Source of the DNA: Marthasterias glacialis
Lineage: Eukaryota; Echinodermata; Asteroidea; Forcipulatida; Asteriidae
Direction of reading: 5' to 3'
Length of the DNA: 64,000 nucleotides
Assembly (NCBI GenBank): GCA_911728455.2
Contig: OU452233.1
Coordinates: 15,939,214 to 16,003,213, forward strand
The notes under the pieces are model-generated. The model had not been told where the DNA came from and did no database searches. It saw only the letters and a list, made by a program, of their open reading frames with translations. Within the stretch, counting starts at the first letter, position 1. The number at the start of each line of letters is the position of its first letter. The translations under genes and the position numbers were made by a program. Of the stretch, positions 1 through 12,919 are shown one piece after another.

Positions 1-194
1 CATGGTGAAACGACAAAATTGTTCACCTCTTGCCAAGATTCTGATCTTTGTTTGTAGTTCGTTTCATTACCTGTAATGCGAAGTGATTCTATGAAATTTT
101 GAAGTGAGGTTTTTCTTTGAAATAATACGGCTAAATAATAAGAGAGAGTGAAGACAATATGATCTATCTCCCCCAGGGAACCAGAAAGGGATAA

Positions 195-369
195 GTCCAG
201 TTCATATTTCACGCAATTGCAGCGCGAAGCGAATTTGACGTCACTCTCTTCCATTCCAACGAATTTCGCAAACAGTTCAACACATTTGAACTGGAACGAA
301 TTGTTCGTCGCGAATTTGTGACGTCAAAGTCGCTTCGCCTTTGCATTCGCGTGAATTATGAACTGGGCT
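195..369. repeat. Foldback MITE-like element with arms of about 50 bp
   Basis: The left arm, beginning TCCAGTTCAT and ending TTTGACGTCAC, is repeated as an imperfect reverse complement that begins GTGACGTCAA and ends ATGAACTGGG. The arms enclose about 75 bp with no ORF. This is the shape of a non-autonomous DNA transposon. I could not fix a target-site duplication, so the superfamily is left open. Confidence 0.65.
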
Positions 370-659
370 TTACGGAGGATCATCACAAATAAACTTCATG
401 AAGATGTTTCACCGACAGAGGGTAAAATGCCTTTCTACTTGTTATGACCAAAAGCATCAACTTATTTAGATAAAATCAGATAGTGTGTTTGTCAAAAAGT
501 GATAGTCGGATTTGGCATTTTTTTTCCCAAACCATATTACATGTGGATGTAGGCTTATTTGCTTTAACACAAATAGTAGAAATAACAGTCACAAGTGTGC
601 ATGGAATTTTACATAATTACAAGGTAGATGGTATTTCCATCGTATGCTCATAGTTGTAA

Positions 660-810
660 TAGACTGTCCAGCAACTTACCGAGGCCACCCACGCCAAGGA
701 ACACCGGGGCAAACCCTTTCTCTTAGTGACAAGTGACTAAGTTGGTTCTTTTTTCCCCCCGTGCACTGTTGCAACACACACAAACAGGACCAAATTTAGG
801 CTTAGTAAGT
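660..810. repeat. Probable dispersed-repeat fragment
   Basis: The stretch around ACCGGGGCAAACCC followed by the tract near GTGCACTG resembles non-coding repeat tails that I recall as common in echinoderm genomes. A related-looking piece lies at 59440-59720. This is a recollection of style, not an alignment. Confidence 0.3.
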
Positions 811-1902
811 CTTCAATTAAATTTCCTTTCTAACATTATGATACAATTTACAATTATTTTGTTGAAATGGAGATAGAAAAGCCTTATCAAGCGCGCTGAA
901 CTCAAGCCCTGGGGCTGGCCTGGTGTTTCTTATTCAGCAGACTGTGTGTTTGAGTCCCTGTCTTTCTTGACACTTGTGTCCTTAAATAATAAGCATGTCA
1001 AGCAAGACACTCAAGTCTCAACCATTATTGCTTTGTCCTTCAGATGGTTGGCCTATGTAAAGTAATGCATGAGTTATTGACAAAATTTGTTGATATGTAG
1101 ACCAGCAATGCATGCACCTCGTTCCATGGCTTAACCTTAACCACCACTGACTACCTGTTAATTGTATTGTTAATGGTTACTTACTGAATTCATTCCGTGT
1201 AAAAAGTATATGCAAAGTCGTCATTTTATTTAGCATGGATATACCTGGTAAGTCTGCTGCCAACTAGCGTCCTCAAAGCTACTGTTATTGTAATCACGAA
1301 GATAGAAATTTAATTTCTACCTCCATGGTGTAATAATGTTGGTACATTCATTTTATCATTTCATTTTCAAGTTCATTTTCATTATCAAGAAAGGTATGTA
1401 GGCTAAGCCTAGTGCATATTATTTAACTCACCGTAACAAATATTACTAGTTTTACTACTACACTAGCAGCATTCTTGTACCATTTTCAGCACATTTTTGT
1501 AGTCGTATATTGTGCTTTTACCCAGTTTTGAGATGCAGGTTGTTCAGCTGTTGCAACCAAATTCATACGCAAAACTGAAGACTAAAAATTAAGGGGAGTG
1601 TGTGTTGATGATAAAGCATGACCTTTGACCACGAGAACATCAGACTCGTACACATCGGACCAACGCGTAGTCCATTGTTCCCTTAAGTCCCACCGTTCTC
1701 AAGGCGATGGGGACGAGCGAAAGTCCATCGTAATTTCATGTTGAAAACGAAGTGGACTCGCGGGAAATTTCGATCCAGCATTGTTATCGCCATCAGCAGT
1801 CGGGTAGACCTCTTCTTCTGCCGCGTCAAATAGAGACTGAAGTAGATCAAGCTCCAGAAATAAATAGCTGGTGATGTGGTATTTATTTCAGTAACTGTTA
1901 AT

Positions 1903-4735
1903 ATGGGAAAGCGAAAAGTGACACATGACCACCCTAAGCATGTACAAGAACAGTGTGACGTATGGCTTACGGCAAAAATAGTAAGTAAAAATCTAGCTAC
2001 AGTGACAGTCGGGCATGCTGGCCCTGTGCTGTGTAGTGTTAGACCTAGCCCCACTACTGTGTGGCAAGGATTTTTGACATCGGTTGAATCCTTTTGTTGT
2101 TGTTGAGATTTTGACATTGTCGGTCGTACTACTAGTACTAGTACTACTTCTAAGTTCTAGTACTAGCTGTACGACAGATAATGTCAAAATCTCAAAAAAG
2201 GAGTACAGCGCCCCAGTTACTGGGTCTATCTAGCCCCATGATTTATAATTGTTTTTAATATTATACTAGTCATGCTAGTACTAGTAGTAGTAGTAGTAGT
2301 ACTACGTAGTAGTCAGCTAGTACCTAGGTAGGTACTAGCCTGTACATGCGTACCCAAAGTGTCTCAAACTCTCCCATATGCTAGGCACACAACGGTGAGG
2401 TAAACCATGTCACACTTTCAGTTTCATGTCAATGTGTGATCCATCAATACCACAGATTGCCACTGCAGAAATCTCTTCCCACAGTGGCCCAAATTCCATT
2501 AGAATCGAGCACAGCTCTGGCCGGTGACTACTCCAGTTTACCACTCTCATTGAAGCATTTTGGGCTGTGCATATTGTGTGTGCCTCACAATGCCACTGTA
2601 GTGGCAATTTGGAGCATGGTTGGATTTTGTCAAGAAACACACTGATCATAGTGGGGGTTAATTTATTCTTTTTCACCTTGTGCACTCTTCCTGCTGGCCG
2701 TTGACGTTACTTTGCACAACATCCCAGTTTGGCTCAGCTTGAGCCGCTAGAGGGATTATCTTACCAAGTACCAAGTACCAAGTACCAAGTACCAAGGGCC
2801 AATCCACTTCGGATCCAAAGTGGATTGAGCAGTAAGTACTGCAGTGTAAGTTGTGATGATCCATCCAGAGATAACATGATTCTTGGATTTAATTTTTGTA
2901 TTTTACAGCCCCCAAAACAGCCAGTCCTAAGAAGGCTCCCGCTAACCACCGTCCAGCGAATTTATCCAGGGCCAACATTTGATGTTCCAACTGCAACAAA
3001 GCAGACAACTTTACTGGACTTCTTTAAGAAACCGCAAAAACTTGTGAGATACGACTCTCTTCTCTATCAGCAGCAGGCAGAAGAAAACCACAAACATGAA
3101 AATCCTAAAAAAGGTATTAAAATAAAGAATACTTTTAAAAATCTAGAAACTGACCTGATTATCATCAATCAGGGAAGGGTGTTTTCATTTGCAAAGGGTA
3201 TTGGCCTACTTTCATTTGAAAATCTTAAGCCGATGTATGACAAACCTGGTGTCTATAACCGGATCCCCCCTTTAAATATTAACCCTAACTCCCTTGAGTG
3301 ATTTACTAGGATCCTTCCCCACTCTAACAGATTCCAACACCATGGGTGACTCAACACCCAAACTGTGGTACTCTGATTATGGTGGTATGCCTGAACCAAT
3401 GTGAGGCATGATCAGTTTACTCGTGCAGTGCCCAGTCCAACACAACCCAACAAAACCTGCTGTTAGAGTTTGATTTAATAGGGACTGTTAGGGTTAATAT
3501 ACTTTCTCTGCCTCTTTTTAGGTTGTTCATGGAATCGGCCAAATGAGGACCAAGCAGGCTACTTTGATACTTTGCAAGATAACATGATGGGTGCGGAGCC
3601 TCCCACAAAACTGATGCGGAAATCCAAGTATCCCAACCCTACCAATATAAGTTTGAACGATACTTCTGCTTCCCATCAACAAGATAAAAACACAATGCTT
3701 GGGTGTAAAACATTGAAGCATGGCAACCACAAATACAACTTGGTGTCTGGAACATTTCATCAACAACAGTCTGCGACAAACAACGATTCTGATGTATCGA
3801 CCACCTCCAAATCAAGAATGATCAAATCCAGCAACTTTGGAACTCTACCGCAGTCTGCCCATGTGTCTTGCAGGAAGTCAGACTGCCTTGAGAGCCGACA
3901 GAAGTGTAAAGCTGTATACAAAGAAAAAGACAGCTCAGTAGGTGATTATTCATCAACTTTGGACTCCTCCCACTTGTCACCTCACTCTGGTTTACCGCAG
4001 AGTACAGACAGCCAATCCTCAAGGGTGACCTTTGAACCTCTCAATGAGGTTGAGAAATCCCTTGAGGTTATTCAAACTGGAGAAGTATCATTTCCAGCCC
4101 TCCAAAATTTGCCTGGCCCCTGCAACAGATACGAGAAATTTCCCCAAGCAAAATGTTCCTTCCAGATTGAGGAATCTTCAGTGCCACCAACAGCAACAAA
4201 ATCCAAGAAGTTGCAATACATCAACCCGTACTTGTTAGACACCGAAACTAGCCATACTCAGTTAACAGATAATCATATTGGTGCCAGTAAAGTTATGCCG
4301 ACAGATACATATGCCGGCAATTCTACATTGAATGGTAGAGTCCTGAGGGTGAATATAGTTGACTCTGAACTCATGTTAAACTCCTGTTCTATCGGTGAAT
4401 CAACAGAGGGGTCACAATGGTCAAGACCTGACCTGTCCGTTGATGACCCCACCCTGGCAGTGGACAGTCCCGGAGAGTCTCTGTCTGGCCTTTCCTTAGT
4501 AACTGATGATTCCACCCCGTCTGTGGAGGACCCCACCCTGTTTATGGGCAATCAACCCTTGATGGAATATCCCTGCCTGTCAATTGACAGCGTCTCTTCC
4601 CCACCCAGGCGTGATCCCTCCTACGGCCCAGCAGACTTCTCTGAGTTCACTGTGAACACACAGGGCTGTTTTGTTCAGAAAGAACCAGCCCATGAAACAA
4701 GCCTGTACGAAGAAGACTCCCAGGACTATGACTGA
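1903..4735 (+). CDS. PIP-box protein, AUNIP-like candidate (3 exons, 498 aa)
   Basis: Exons 1903-1980, 2909-3113 and 3522-4735 join in phases 0 and 1 and sum to 499 codons with the TGA. Donors are ATA|GTAAGT and AAG|GTATTA; acceptors are TTTTACAG and CTTTTTAG. Residues 58-65 read QTTLLDFF, a textbook PCNA-binding PIP box (Q-x-x-hydrophobic-x-x-F-F). Residues 18-22 read CDVWL. The large last exon (residues 95-498) is Ser/Thr/Pro-rich and looks disordered. Known of the family: AUNIP (Aurora-A and ninein interactor, a DNA end-resection factor) is small, mostly disordered, has a CGVWL-type N-terminal motif followed soon by an FF-ending PIP-like motif, and has a short-short-long exon pattern. I therefore propose an AUNIP-like gene, but the match rests on two short motifs. 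Any other PIP-box repair protein is possible. Start chosen: the first ATG in the open frame of exon 1; the AG at 1889-1890 could also make this a second exon. Confidence 0.55.
2400..2645 (-). mobile_element. Possible PIF/Harbinger transposase fragment
   Basis: On the minus strand, inside intron 1 of the preceding gene, a short open frame contains AICGIDGSHIDMK. It resembles the GxIDGTHI motif around the first catalytic Asp of Harbinger-type DDE nucleases. Little else in the 90 codons is recognisable and no terminal repeats were found, so at best this is a small decayed piece. Confidence 0.35.
3002..3025 (+). other. PIP box (PCNA-binding motif) in exon 2
   Basis: Eight codons encode QTTLLDFF preceded by K and followed by KK. 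Every anchor position of the PIP consensus is met: Gln at 1, Leu at 4, Phe-Phe at 7-8. The basic flanks are also usual. It lies near the N-terminus of a protein that is otherwise low in complexity. Confidence 0.8.
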
Positions 4736-4897
4736 CACTGATGTGGCCATTTGTCAGACTCTCCCAATACCCCAAAATGGCTATTTTGCTGATGTTCGCA
4801 CATGAGGCTAAGGGCGCCAGACTATGTTTGGTTACAACCTCATTTTGTATTGCATTCTAGTCTTGGTTCCAAGACGCTCCTGTTGCATTAGTTAAGA

Positions 4898-4903
4898 AAT
4901 AAA
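4898..4903 (+). terminator. Polyadenylation signal AATAAA of the PIP-box gene
   Basis: AATAAA lies 163 nt past the TGA and is followed about 14 nt later by an A-rich run. The implied 3' UTR is about 180 nt. Confidence 0.55.
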
Positions 4904-6190
4904 CATCAGCTCCAACAAAAAAAAAACCGACCAGTGGCGTAACCGGTGGTGGTGGTGGGGGGGGGGGGGGGGGTAGGGAGCGGGGGTTAGGAACCCTTAG
5001 AACCCTTGCCCCCCCCCCCCATGAGACCGAAAAAATGCACAACGCATGGATTGATATATTCAATAGCCCCCCCCCCCCCATTACGTCTTTGGCCCAGCTT
5101 GCCCCCACCCAAATGGAATTATGAGGTTACTCCATTGACACAGAGGGCACTGTTACCCTAATAACCACTTTCCATAGACTTTTTATGGGCCTTTTCCAAA
5201 CCTTGACTTATGCTCCATTCGCCTGTTTGAAGCTCCGTACCGAAAGCGCTCATTTTCAACTTGAGGTTGGAGCCTTAGCCAAAGCAGAATCCATGGTTTG
5301 GAAAAGATTCACTGTGCTGCTATCCCACCACCCACCTCAAACCAACAGCGTCCTCTGTCAGCTTTGTTCCCCCCCCCCCTCCCTCCCCGCAACTATAACA
5401 GGAGCGTCTTGGATTAAAGACTAGTCATAAGCAATTCCTAGCGGATGTGGTAACTCTTTGTTGATGGGGGTGGGGGATTTCTGGTGGTTGGGTTGGATTT
5501 CCAGTGGATATGGGGGCGGGGGGTTGATTTGTAGTTCATGTGTAGATGGAGTGATTTCCAAATGATTGGTTGATTACTAGTGGATCAGGGATGATTCTTA
5601 ATAAATGGGGTTGCTTCCTAATTATTTAAATAATCAACAATCAACAATGACGGGACATAAGAAACTGGCCTTTGGTCCCATCGAGTAATAAAGTGAGGTT
5701 TATTTTCAAAAGATTTCTGTAGTATTTGCAAGTATTTCAATAAAGATATATTTTCACCAAAGGTGTTTAGGCTTAAAAGAATGTAACTTTTGTAGAAACA
5801 CTTGACACAAAATTGTCCTTCACAATCAATTCTCCACTCAACATACATGTAGACCGTAAACAAGGACCTTTTTAAGGGACACATGGTGCCAAGTAAGTAT
5901 ATGAAGGGGCGCACACTTTTGATACTAATGTAGTTTTTATGATAGTATAAAATGATGGTCACATTTAATTAGAATATAACATTATAAATATACATACAAA
6001 GAGAAACGGTTTACGAAGAGGTCAAGTGGAGGAAACTTCCAGTGGAAACTCGCAGCGAGTATGGTTTTGGACTAATTTTGTTTAGAGAAACTATAATATT
6101 ATAAGTTATCGTGAAAGGAGCGATGTCCTTTCGTTTCACCAAACCAGTAGTGTTAGTGCGCACGCGCGCTGTGCAATTTACATATTTATG
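4904..6190. other. Intergenic, repeat-rich, no gene seen
   Basis: Between the PIP-box gene and amassin-like gene A there are poly-G and poly-C runs (4958-5085, 5370-5385) and a CAGTGGCGTA end near 4932 that matches the TIR of hAT-like MITEs elsewhere in the window. The rest shows nothing I can name. Confidence 0.5.
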
Positions 6191-6315
6191 GGAAGGGTCT
6201 AGTGGGCGTTGGTTCGTTGGTAAATTCTGCTTTAAAACGGACCAGCACTCAGAGAGAAGGTTTATAGCAGTTCGACACGTCCATTATTCGCAGCTTGTAG
6301 GAATTACATGCGAAG
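6191..6315 (+). other. Probable 5' non-coding exon of amassin-like gene A
   Basis: The block ends in GCGAAG|GTGAGTACT, a strong splice donor, and is conserved almost base for base at 12920-13020 upstream of gene B. The AG at 9178-9179, just before the coding start, is the natural partner acceptor. A CATATTTATG word at 6180 could serve as a TATA-like element. The exon's left edge is uncertain. Confidence 0.5.
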
Positions 6316-7788
6316 GTGAGTACTGTTTCAATTGATAGTGTATTAATTTTGAGGGATTTTCAGATGAAGTGAACGAATAGGGGGAGGGGATTATCCCTAC
6401 AAGAGGATAAGACATATATCCATTTGATAACTTTCCATGAGATGGCAATTAATTGTCAAAATTAAGTCAGTTGGAAGTCGTTCAGGTATAGTCAGGTTAG
6501 ATTAGGAAACTTGAAGCGACGTTGGTTTCCCTTTCGTGATTGGTTTGTTATGTTATAAACGAGAGTTTCTGTCATTACGGTTATACTCTAGTTATTTCAA
6601 GCAATGGCAAACGTCATGGTCCGGTTACGTAATGGTTAGGCCTAATGTATTTCACTTAAGCTCTTTGCAAACTTATTTTCTCTTTTAAAGTTAGATTGAA
6701 AATCACTCTAATTAGAGAACTACCAGAGAACTTGAAATTAGAAACTACCAGAGAACTTGAAAAGAGCAAAACGAAAAAGTCATCAGTACGCCCACATCCG
6801 AGAATTCAAAGAGTGGACATTCATTGTACGAAAAATATGCAAAAATAAACAGAAAATCATGCACATGTACCGTGACAATATTAATATCGTGCAGTCTTAA
6901 TTTTGACTCACACACTATTATGTACAGTCAATTTTGATTTCTTTGTTCGACCACCAACCCCAACCCCCTCCACCACTCACACATGCACTTGATAAAAAAA
7001 TGTCTGGCTACACGCCACTCTGCCTTTGTCTGACCTTACATTGTATTTAGCCCGTAAAAGTGACGTCACCACTAATGTGCACACAAATTCTCATGTGGGG
7101 AATTTTTTTCAGGCACGCAATCTTTTGTTTGCTGTCACACTTTGAACTGTCTTCACTGTTGTACTGCAGCTTGTGAAATACAGCCCGGTATACACATAAA
7201 CATTTCCAAACCCGACGCCCGGATACCTCCGTAAACCTCCCCGAGGCACGTCGTCGTTTATATGACGTCATTATACATGTATATGGCGGTTGGTAACATC
7301 CAATAAGTGTATGTGTGAAAGCTATTTTATACAATTTTTCAAGCTGATAATCATTCCAGAGGCCTCAGAGATTGTTTCAGACTATTACAACAGACTACAG
7401 TACAGAGAGCCACCGTGAGAAAATAATTACAATAAGGTCACTGGAAGTAATCCATGCCAGGCCCGATAAAAAAAAACCCAAGACTACAAAGCCAGAGGGC
7501 TGGCCCCGCCCCAACCGCCTCCACCCCACCCCACATTTGCCAATAGCCAATTTTTGCACATACAAAGACATACATACTCACTAGAGCGACAAACTGGGGT
7601 TTTCCAACAGTAGAACTCTATGATCTCCTTTTATGTTTTCCCTCCTAAAAACATTCTGGGGTTAAGCCCACAGTGTAACAATTCTTATGTTTTTCACCCC
7701 AAAAAAATCAACTCACAATGCAGCTCTCGTAAGCACATCAACTCTGAGTTTATTTATTGGTGCGACCCTGTGTTGGCAAAAGGGTGTA

Positions 7789-7819
<31 letters not shown>

Positions 7820-8796
7820 CGCAAGTTGAGAAAACTGATTCCAAACTTTAAATATCTCGTATAAGTTTTCCGTCATGTTGCAAACAGTGAGTAATTTTAC
7901 AGCAAAGACACACAGTTCCCTTGTTTGTTCTTGTTAATCTTGAGATTTGCGGGCATTTTATTTTTTCAGTAATTATCATTTATCAAAAAGGTACGTCTTT
8001 CTGCCAGATTAATTCTTTTGATGTTCTTGCTTGGTAAAACGGCATAAGTTGAGTTAGTGTACCGCCTTCAACATGTTCTCCTTGGCAAAAGGCTGTATCT
8101 TATGTTACAGTACAATCTGTTGGGTTGTACCGTCATTTGCGTGCTATTCCTGTTTGTATTTTTCTGGCAGAAGGTTGTATGTCAAATACTTTGTTGGCAA
8201 TATGCAGCGGCGTAGCGAAGGCACTTTCTTTCGGGGGGTGTGGAAGCCTAAATTTGCCGACTGACATTATCAAATGAAAGTAAAAGCACAATGACATGGG
8301 ACTCACCAACGTGTGGGGGTTCTGGGGCATTATAGCCCCCGAGCGCTCATGAGGATTTTCAGTGATTCGAAGGTTTAAAATGTACCTCAGATAGCCCCCA
8401 GACGCTCTACGGCTTTAAGTGTTTTCAGAGCGTAGATTTCCGCACGTTGCCGAGAATATTGAATTTGGTAATTCAAAGTTTGACTTCTCACACTTAAAGG
8501 ATTAAACACAAATTTTCAGTCGGCAAATCTCTAAGGCTTGTCGAATAGATTTGTGCTTAGTCAGAGCCCTTACTCAGGTAAGTTTCAAGCTCAATTTGCT
8601 GACTGTGGCTCTATATGCCGACTTAGGAAAAATATTGGGGTGTCACACCCCCCGGTACCCAAGGAGTAGTTAAAAAAATAACAAAATAAGTCGGTATACA
8701 ACCGACACGTCAACTCTCGGATGGCTTTAAGGTCACGTCACACAGCGCAACTTTTACAGGTACCTTGGAGACAATCATGTCCTTTTTATAACTGAA

Positions 8797-8950
8797 GTGT
8801 CCGGTGGTAGTCGCGGGTTCAAATCCCGCTCCAGTCAATTGTCTTTGTTCACCCTAAAATTGAATTAAAACTTTCCCAGTCAGTTTCCCTAGTGGTTTAT
8901 TTCTTGATTAATAAAATGGACACATTGAACAGTATCAATTTTTTAGAGGA
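8797..8950 (+). repeat. Fragment of tRNA-derived SINE, type 1, in gene A intron
   Basis: A B-box-like GGTTCAAATCC is followed by a tail (CAGTCAATTGTCTTTGTTCA and on to TTTCTTGATTAATA) that is also found at the matching place upstream of gene B, 15620-15740. The insertion is therefore older than the A/B duplication. Confidence 0.5.
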
Positions 8951-9208
8951 TTTTTTTTCCGTCTGAGAAATTAAAATAAAGTTGTATTAGAAATTAAAAT
9001 AAATAACTGACAATAATGGCAGTATTTGAATAACTCCAAAATCACCTAGCTCTCATCGTTTTAAACGTGCACAAAATGGTTGACATCAAAAAAATAAAAT
9101 GAACTTTTCTTTCGACTATTTAACTTGATAAAAGTTGTATTTTTCTTCCAAAAACCATTGTTGTCTTATTTTATTGCAGTGGTATCGCAACCATTTTCTC
9201 ATTCAAAG

Positions 9209-10724
9209 ATGGCGGTGTTCCAGACTTGGGGTTTTCTGCTGATGACGTTGCTGATGGCAATCAATCTTCTTTACTTAGCAGACGCTCAGGTATTCAGTTT
9301 TAGGTTCCCAATGGGCAGACTTATTGGCAGCCAAATTAAAACAGTAGTGTTTTTCAAAAATTGCCAAACACCATTATATTAAATTCAATTCAATTTGAAG
9401 TCCCAGCTCAACATTGGTAAACTGACTGTAAATGCTTCCATTCTTGGCACAAATCAAGATATGTGTAACAAAACAAGCCTGTGAAATTGTCATCTCAATT
9501 CGTTGTTTCGTTTGCGAAAAAATTGTAACATTTGAATTCAGCATTTTTGTATACGCAATCCTATATGCAGAGTTTTCGTCTCACTGAGAGGGAAACTTAA
9601 TTTGGATCTTATTTTATTTATTATTTAAAAACGAAAACACCTTGTAAACGCACACACTCACACAACCGCCCCTGTTTCACTTTGCCAATGGCAGCGCCCT
9701 AAATGGAAACCGTAGGGGCAGACACTGAGTTGTCTAAGGGGATGAAATGAATAAAACATACTTATACCAAAAATGTTTTCTTCTGTTTAGACGACAATGG
9801 CCGCGCCCTCATCTGACTTCAATGACTTCCAACTTACCCCGGATCGAGCCGGGGACGGATCTTGCCAATGCTCGGTCAAAACACCCATCCCCGTGGTCTG
9901 TACAGACTATCAAACCCATAACAACTCCGAGAAACTACAAGAGATTCGACATCAGGTAACGTTTAATTTAGTGGAATGTTACGGTAGCAAGTGTATTAAA
10001 ATAAAATTTAACTACTAAAAGGCTTACGTGGTTTTGTCTCTCTCACTATTAAGTCTAAATTGATTCTAATTTTCACCATAGAATGCTTGAACTATAACAT
10101 TAAAGCTCAGCCAACCCGCCCCAGCTTGTATATCTTAATATTTCTACAATGTGTGGCACTCTTATTATAAGGGCACTCCGTAGCATGTTGGTATAAGGGA
10201 TAACAGTTTGGAACCTATACTTGGTTCCAAGTCTGTGATCGTGGTGCTTTGTATGTCTGATACAGATTCAGTTATTGCCCGAAAAAGCGCCCTCTTGTGC
10301 CTGAGCATGAGATTTTATACCTTTGATCACATTGAGATTGGGATCGATCCGTGATAGCCACATANNNNNNNNNNNNNNNNNNNNNNNNNNNNNNNNNNNN
10401 NNNNNNNNNNNNNNNNNNNNNNNNNNNNNNNNNNNNNNNNNNNNNNNNNNNNNNNNNNNNNNNNTGGAGAGTTCCTACCCAAAGAACCGCGTGGGGAACT
10501 GCTTCATCATCTGCAGGAAGGTTTATTGTCTGAACAGTGCAACGAGGTACGACTCCAAGGTGGCTTACTTCATGGACATGGCTAGTGGCTTCGAGGGATT
10601 CGTCAACGTCCCCATCATCATCAAGTACGGGAGCCTATCATCGATCGAGTATAACCCACGTGATCAGTTGCTGTATGGCTGGGACAACGGCCATGCAGTT
10701 GCGTACAGTCTTACATTCGAGTGA
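9209..10724 (+). CDS. Amassin-like olfactomedin protein, gene A (middle missing in assembly gap)
   Basis: Exon 9209-9289 encodes a 27-residue signal peptide (start MAVFQTW, end LADAQ). Exon 9791-9955 encodes 55 residues with the CQC...C motif (CQCSV, VVCTDY) typical of the noelin/amassin N-terminal region. Both exons are phase 0 with good donors (CAG|GTATTC, CAG|GTAACG). A run of 100 Ns follows. From 10465 the last 85 codons of an OLF domain resume and end in TGA at 10722-10724, including CFIICRKVYC and LLYGWDNGHAV. Matching exons in gene B show that the coiled-coil exons and most of the OLF exon are absent here. The genomic distance is also about 5 kb too short, so this looks like an assembly gap or collapse and not gene decay. 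Role by family: a secreted plasma protein that cross-links coelomocytes. Confidence is high that it is a copy of B, lower for the name. Confidence 0.75.
10365..10464. other. Assembly gap (100 N)
   Basis: Exactly 100 Ns, the usual placeholder for a gap of unknown size. It falls where gene A should hold exons 3-5 and most of exon 6. Sequence left of the gap matches gene B intron 2; sequence right of it matches the gene B OLF exon. Confidence 0.95.
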
Positions 10725-11649
10725 CGCCCGCCTCCCTGTTAGGCATTTTAGGTTGAGCAATTTACTCTAGAACATGCGCGCAGTTAGTGAAGGAAGAAAT
10801 CAGTACAGTTTTAATACGCGGGAAATTCTTATTACTTCGCTTTTTTTTGTGCCAACTCAGATGGGCACTGATTAATGTACACAATTGTACTCGCTGTAAT
10901 TCATAATTTAAAATGACTTTGGGATAGGGCCAAGGACAGATCTACCCGTCAAAAAGATACCGCAGAATAGACCATGAAACCAAAATCAGGAAAAGCACAA
11001 GTTCTTATCAGGCTTTTTTTTTATTGCTGCAATTGGAATAATAGCAAGTAAGGATGCTATTTTCTATGGAGGGGTAGACACTGATGAATGCATCACCAGT
11101 GAGCATCCAAAGTTAAGCTAGTTCATTGTATCCAGTGACTACCAATTACAATCTTTTAAAGTGAATTTTTCGTTTGATTTTCCTTCATCTCAAGTGAAAG
11201 TAACACACTGTGGGACTGTCCACTTGTATCAACCCTGGCCACCTTAGAATGGATTGTCTTGTGTTCTGTATCCAAATTGGTTCTGTCTCACTGTCTTTCT
11301 TGAATTGTTTTTGTCATGTTTAATCCTGTTTTAATTCCCTGTCTACATTGTTTATCTTTCATAAGACTTAGTTGTAGAAATGCTTGTATGTTCACTCCTA
11401 TTGTTTTGATTGTTTGAATATTGGCCGAATAAATAATAATAATAATGATAATAACAACAATGAGACTGGAAAAGAATACTCTGACATCTTCAAGTTGTAG
11501 TGTACATAGCAAACATGACAAAGATGGTCATATTTTGTCCGTGTATCTTAAATTAAAGATGAAATGCTGTAGATTTGAAATTAATTATGCACAAATACCT
11601 GGGACAGCTTATCCATTCTGAAATGTTTCAACATGGACTGAGGAAATTG

Positions 11650-12030
11650 GGTTAAAAGATGGCGCTATCAGATGATTGCGCAGAGCGCGCAATTTGTACA
11701 GCCCAGTTCAAATTGGTAGCCCCACGGAGAAAGATGGTAGCGCGCAAATTTGGCTTGCGCAAGATTGAATCTTGTGCGCGCAGTTTTGAAACTTGCGCAA
11801 GGCACTCAACAAGGATGGAAATTTAACGCAGACCTGAGTGAGGTGAGCTGTCAGATTTGTTACTAACTTTTAACGGTTTTTGGATGTTTTTAACAAAAAT
11901 ATTTTTGAATGGGAATAACAGTCTGTTGAATCGACTTATTCTGGGTAAAATTATAGAGAACCAGCAGGCCTCACCTTGTTTAAAGAACTAGTTGAAAACC
12001 TCTTCACCACACTTTTATTCCCTTATTTTT
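11650..12030. repeat. Dispersed repeat shared with 29100-29760
   Basis: Common words in the same order include GGCGCTATCAGA, TTTGAAACTTGCG, CTGTCAGATTTGTT and TAGTTGAAAACCTCTTCAC. The repeat has no ORF. Its right part (GGCCTCACC) is better conserved than its left part. Confidence 0.6.
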
Positions 12031-12176
12031 AAAGTAACTTTTACTACATTAAGCATAGCAAGTAGTACGTATACTTTTATACAAAACATTTTTGAAGCAG
12101 TAAAAATGTGAATTCCCACATGATTGGTTTGCTCTACTGTTTGTATCTGATTCTGTTCTCCCTCACCCATCTACCC

Positions 12177-12366
<190 letters not shown>

Positions 12367-12919
12367 CTTGTACTTTTTATTAGTGTTTTTCTTTTTTTCT
12401 TTTTAAACGATTGGGGAAGGAGGGGGGAGGGGGTACAGCCCCTTTAGCCCCCTCCAAGATCCACCAGTGGTTGGCTCATAAAATGCCATTTGCACGATTT
12501 GATTCTTTATCCATCTCGACTTCGTTTTTCAGTTTGTTTGATAAAATATTTCCTTCGAAAATTTGTACTACAATTAACTAGTTATAAAAAAAAAAAATCC
12601 CAGCTAAAGGCCATACAAAAATAATCATAATAATAATAATAAAAAAAATACGCATCGAACGCATTGAATAAGTAAATTATTTTCAAGACGTAGCATATCT
12701 CACAGCGGGAAAATTTTCAGGCACGCAATCCATATAATTACGGAAGTTTGGAATTGCGACACTATGAACTTTCTCCTGAAACGAAGTGTTGCAAAATCCT
12801 GGGAAGCACCCAAAACGGACACCCAGGGCCCAAATTTATACTACAAGAATAATGTGCTTTATTGCGCACTGGAGGAAGCGCATATTTCCCAGGGTTAGCA
12901 GAATCATGCGACCCTGGTT

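Larger units (their letters stand above)
1..1902. other. Non-coding flank left of the first gene
   Basis: No convincing coding exon is visible here. It holds a foldback element at 195-369, a probable dispersed-repeat fragment near 660-810, and a half copy of the window's common foldback MITE near 1235-1283. The promoter of the gene that starts at 1903 should lie in the last few hundred bases, but I see no clear core-promoter motif. Confidence 0.5.

Noticed and set aside
8073-8264. Small Cys-rich peptide gene
   Set aside because: It lies inside a GGCGTAGCG-type repeat upstream of gene A; no signal peptide context, splice sites or conservation in the matching gene B region.
10323-10724. Open frame across the N gap
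   Set aside because: The frame is open only because Ns are read as unknown residues; the left part is intron.
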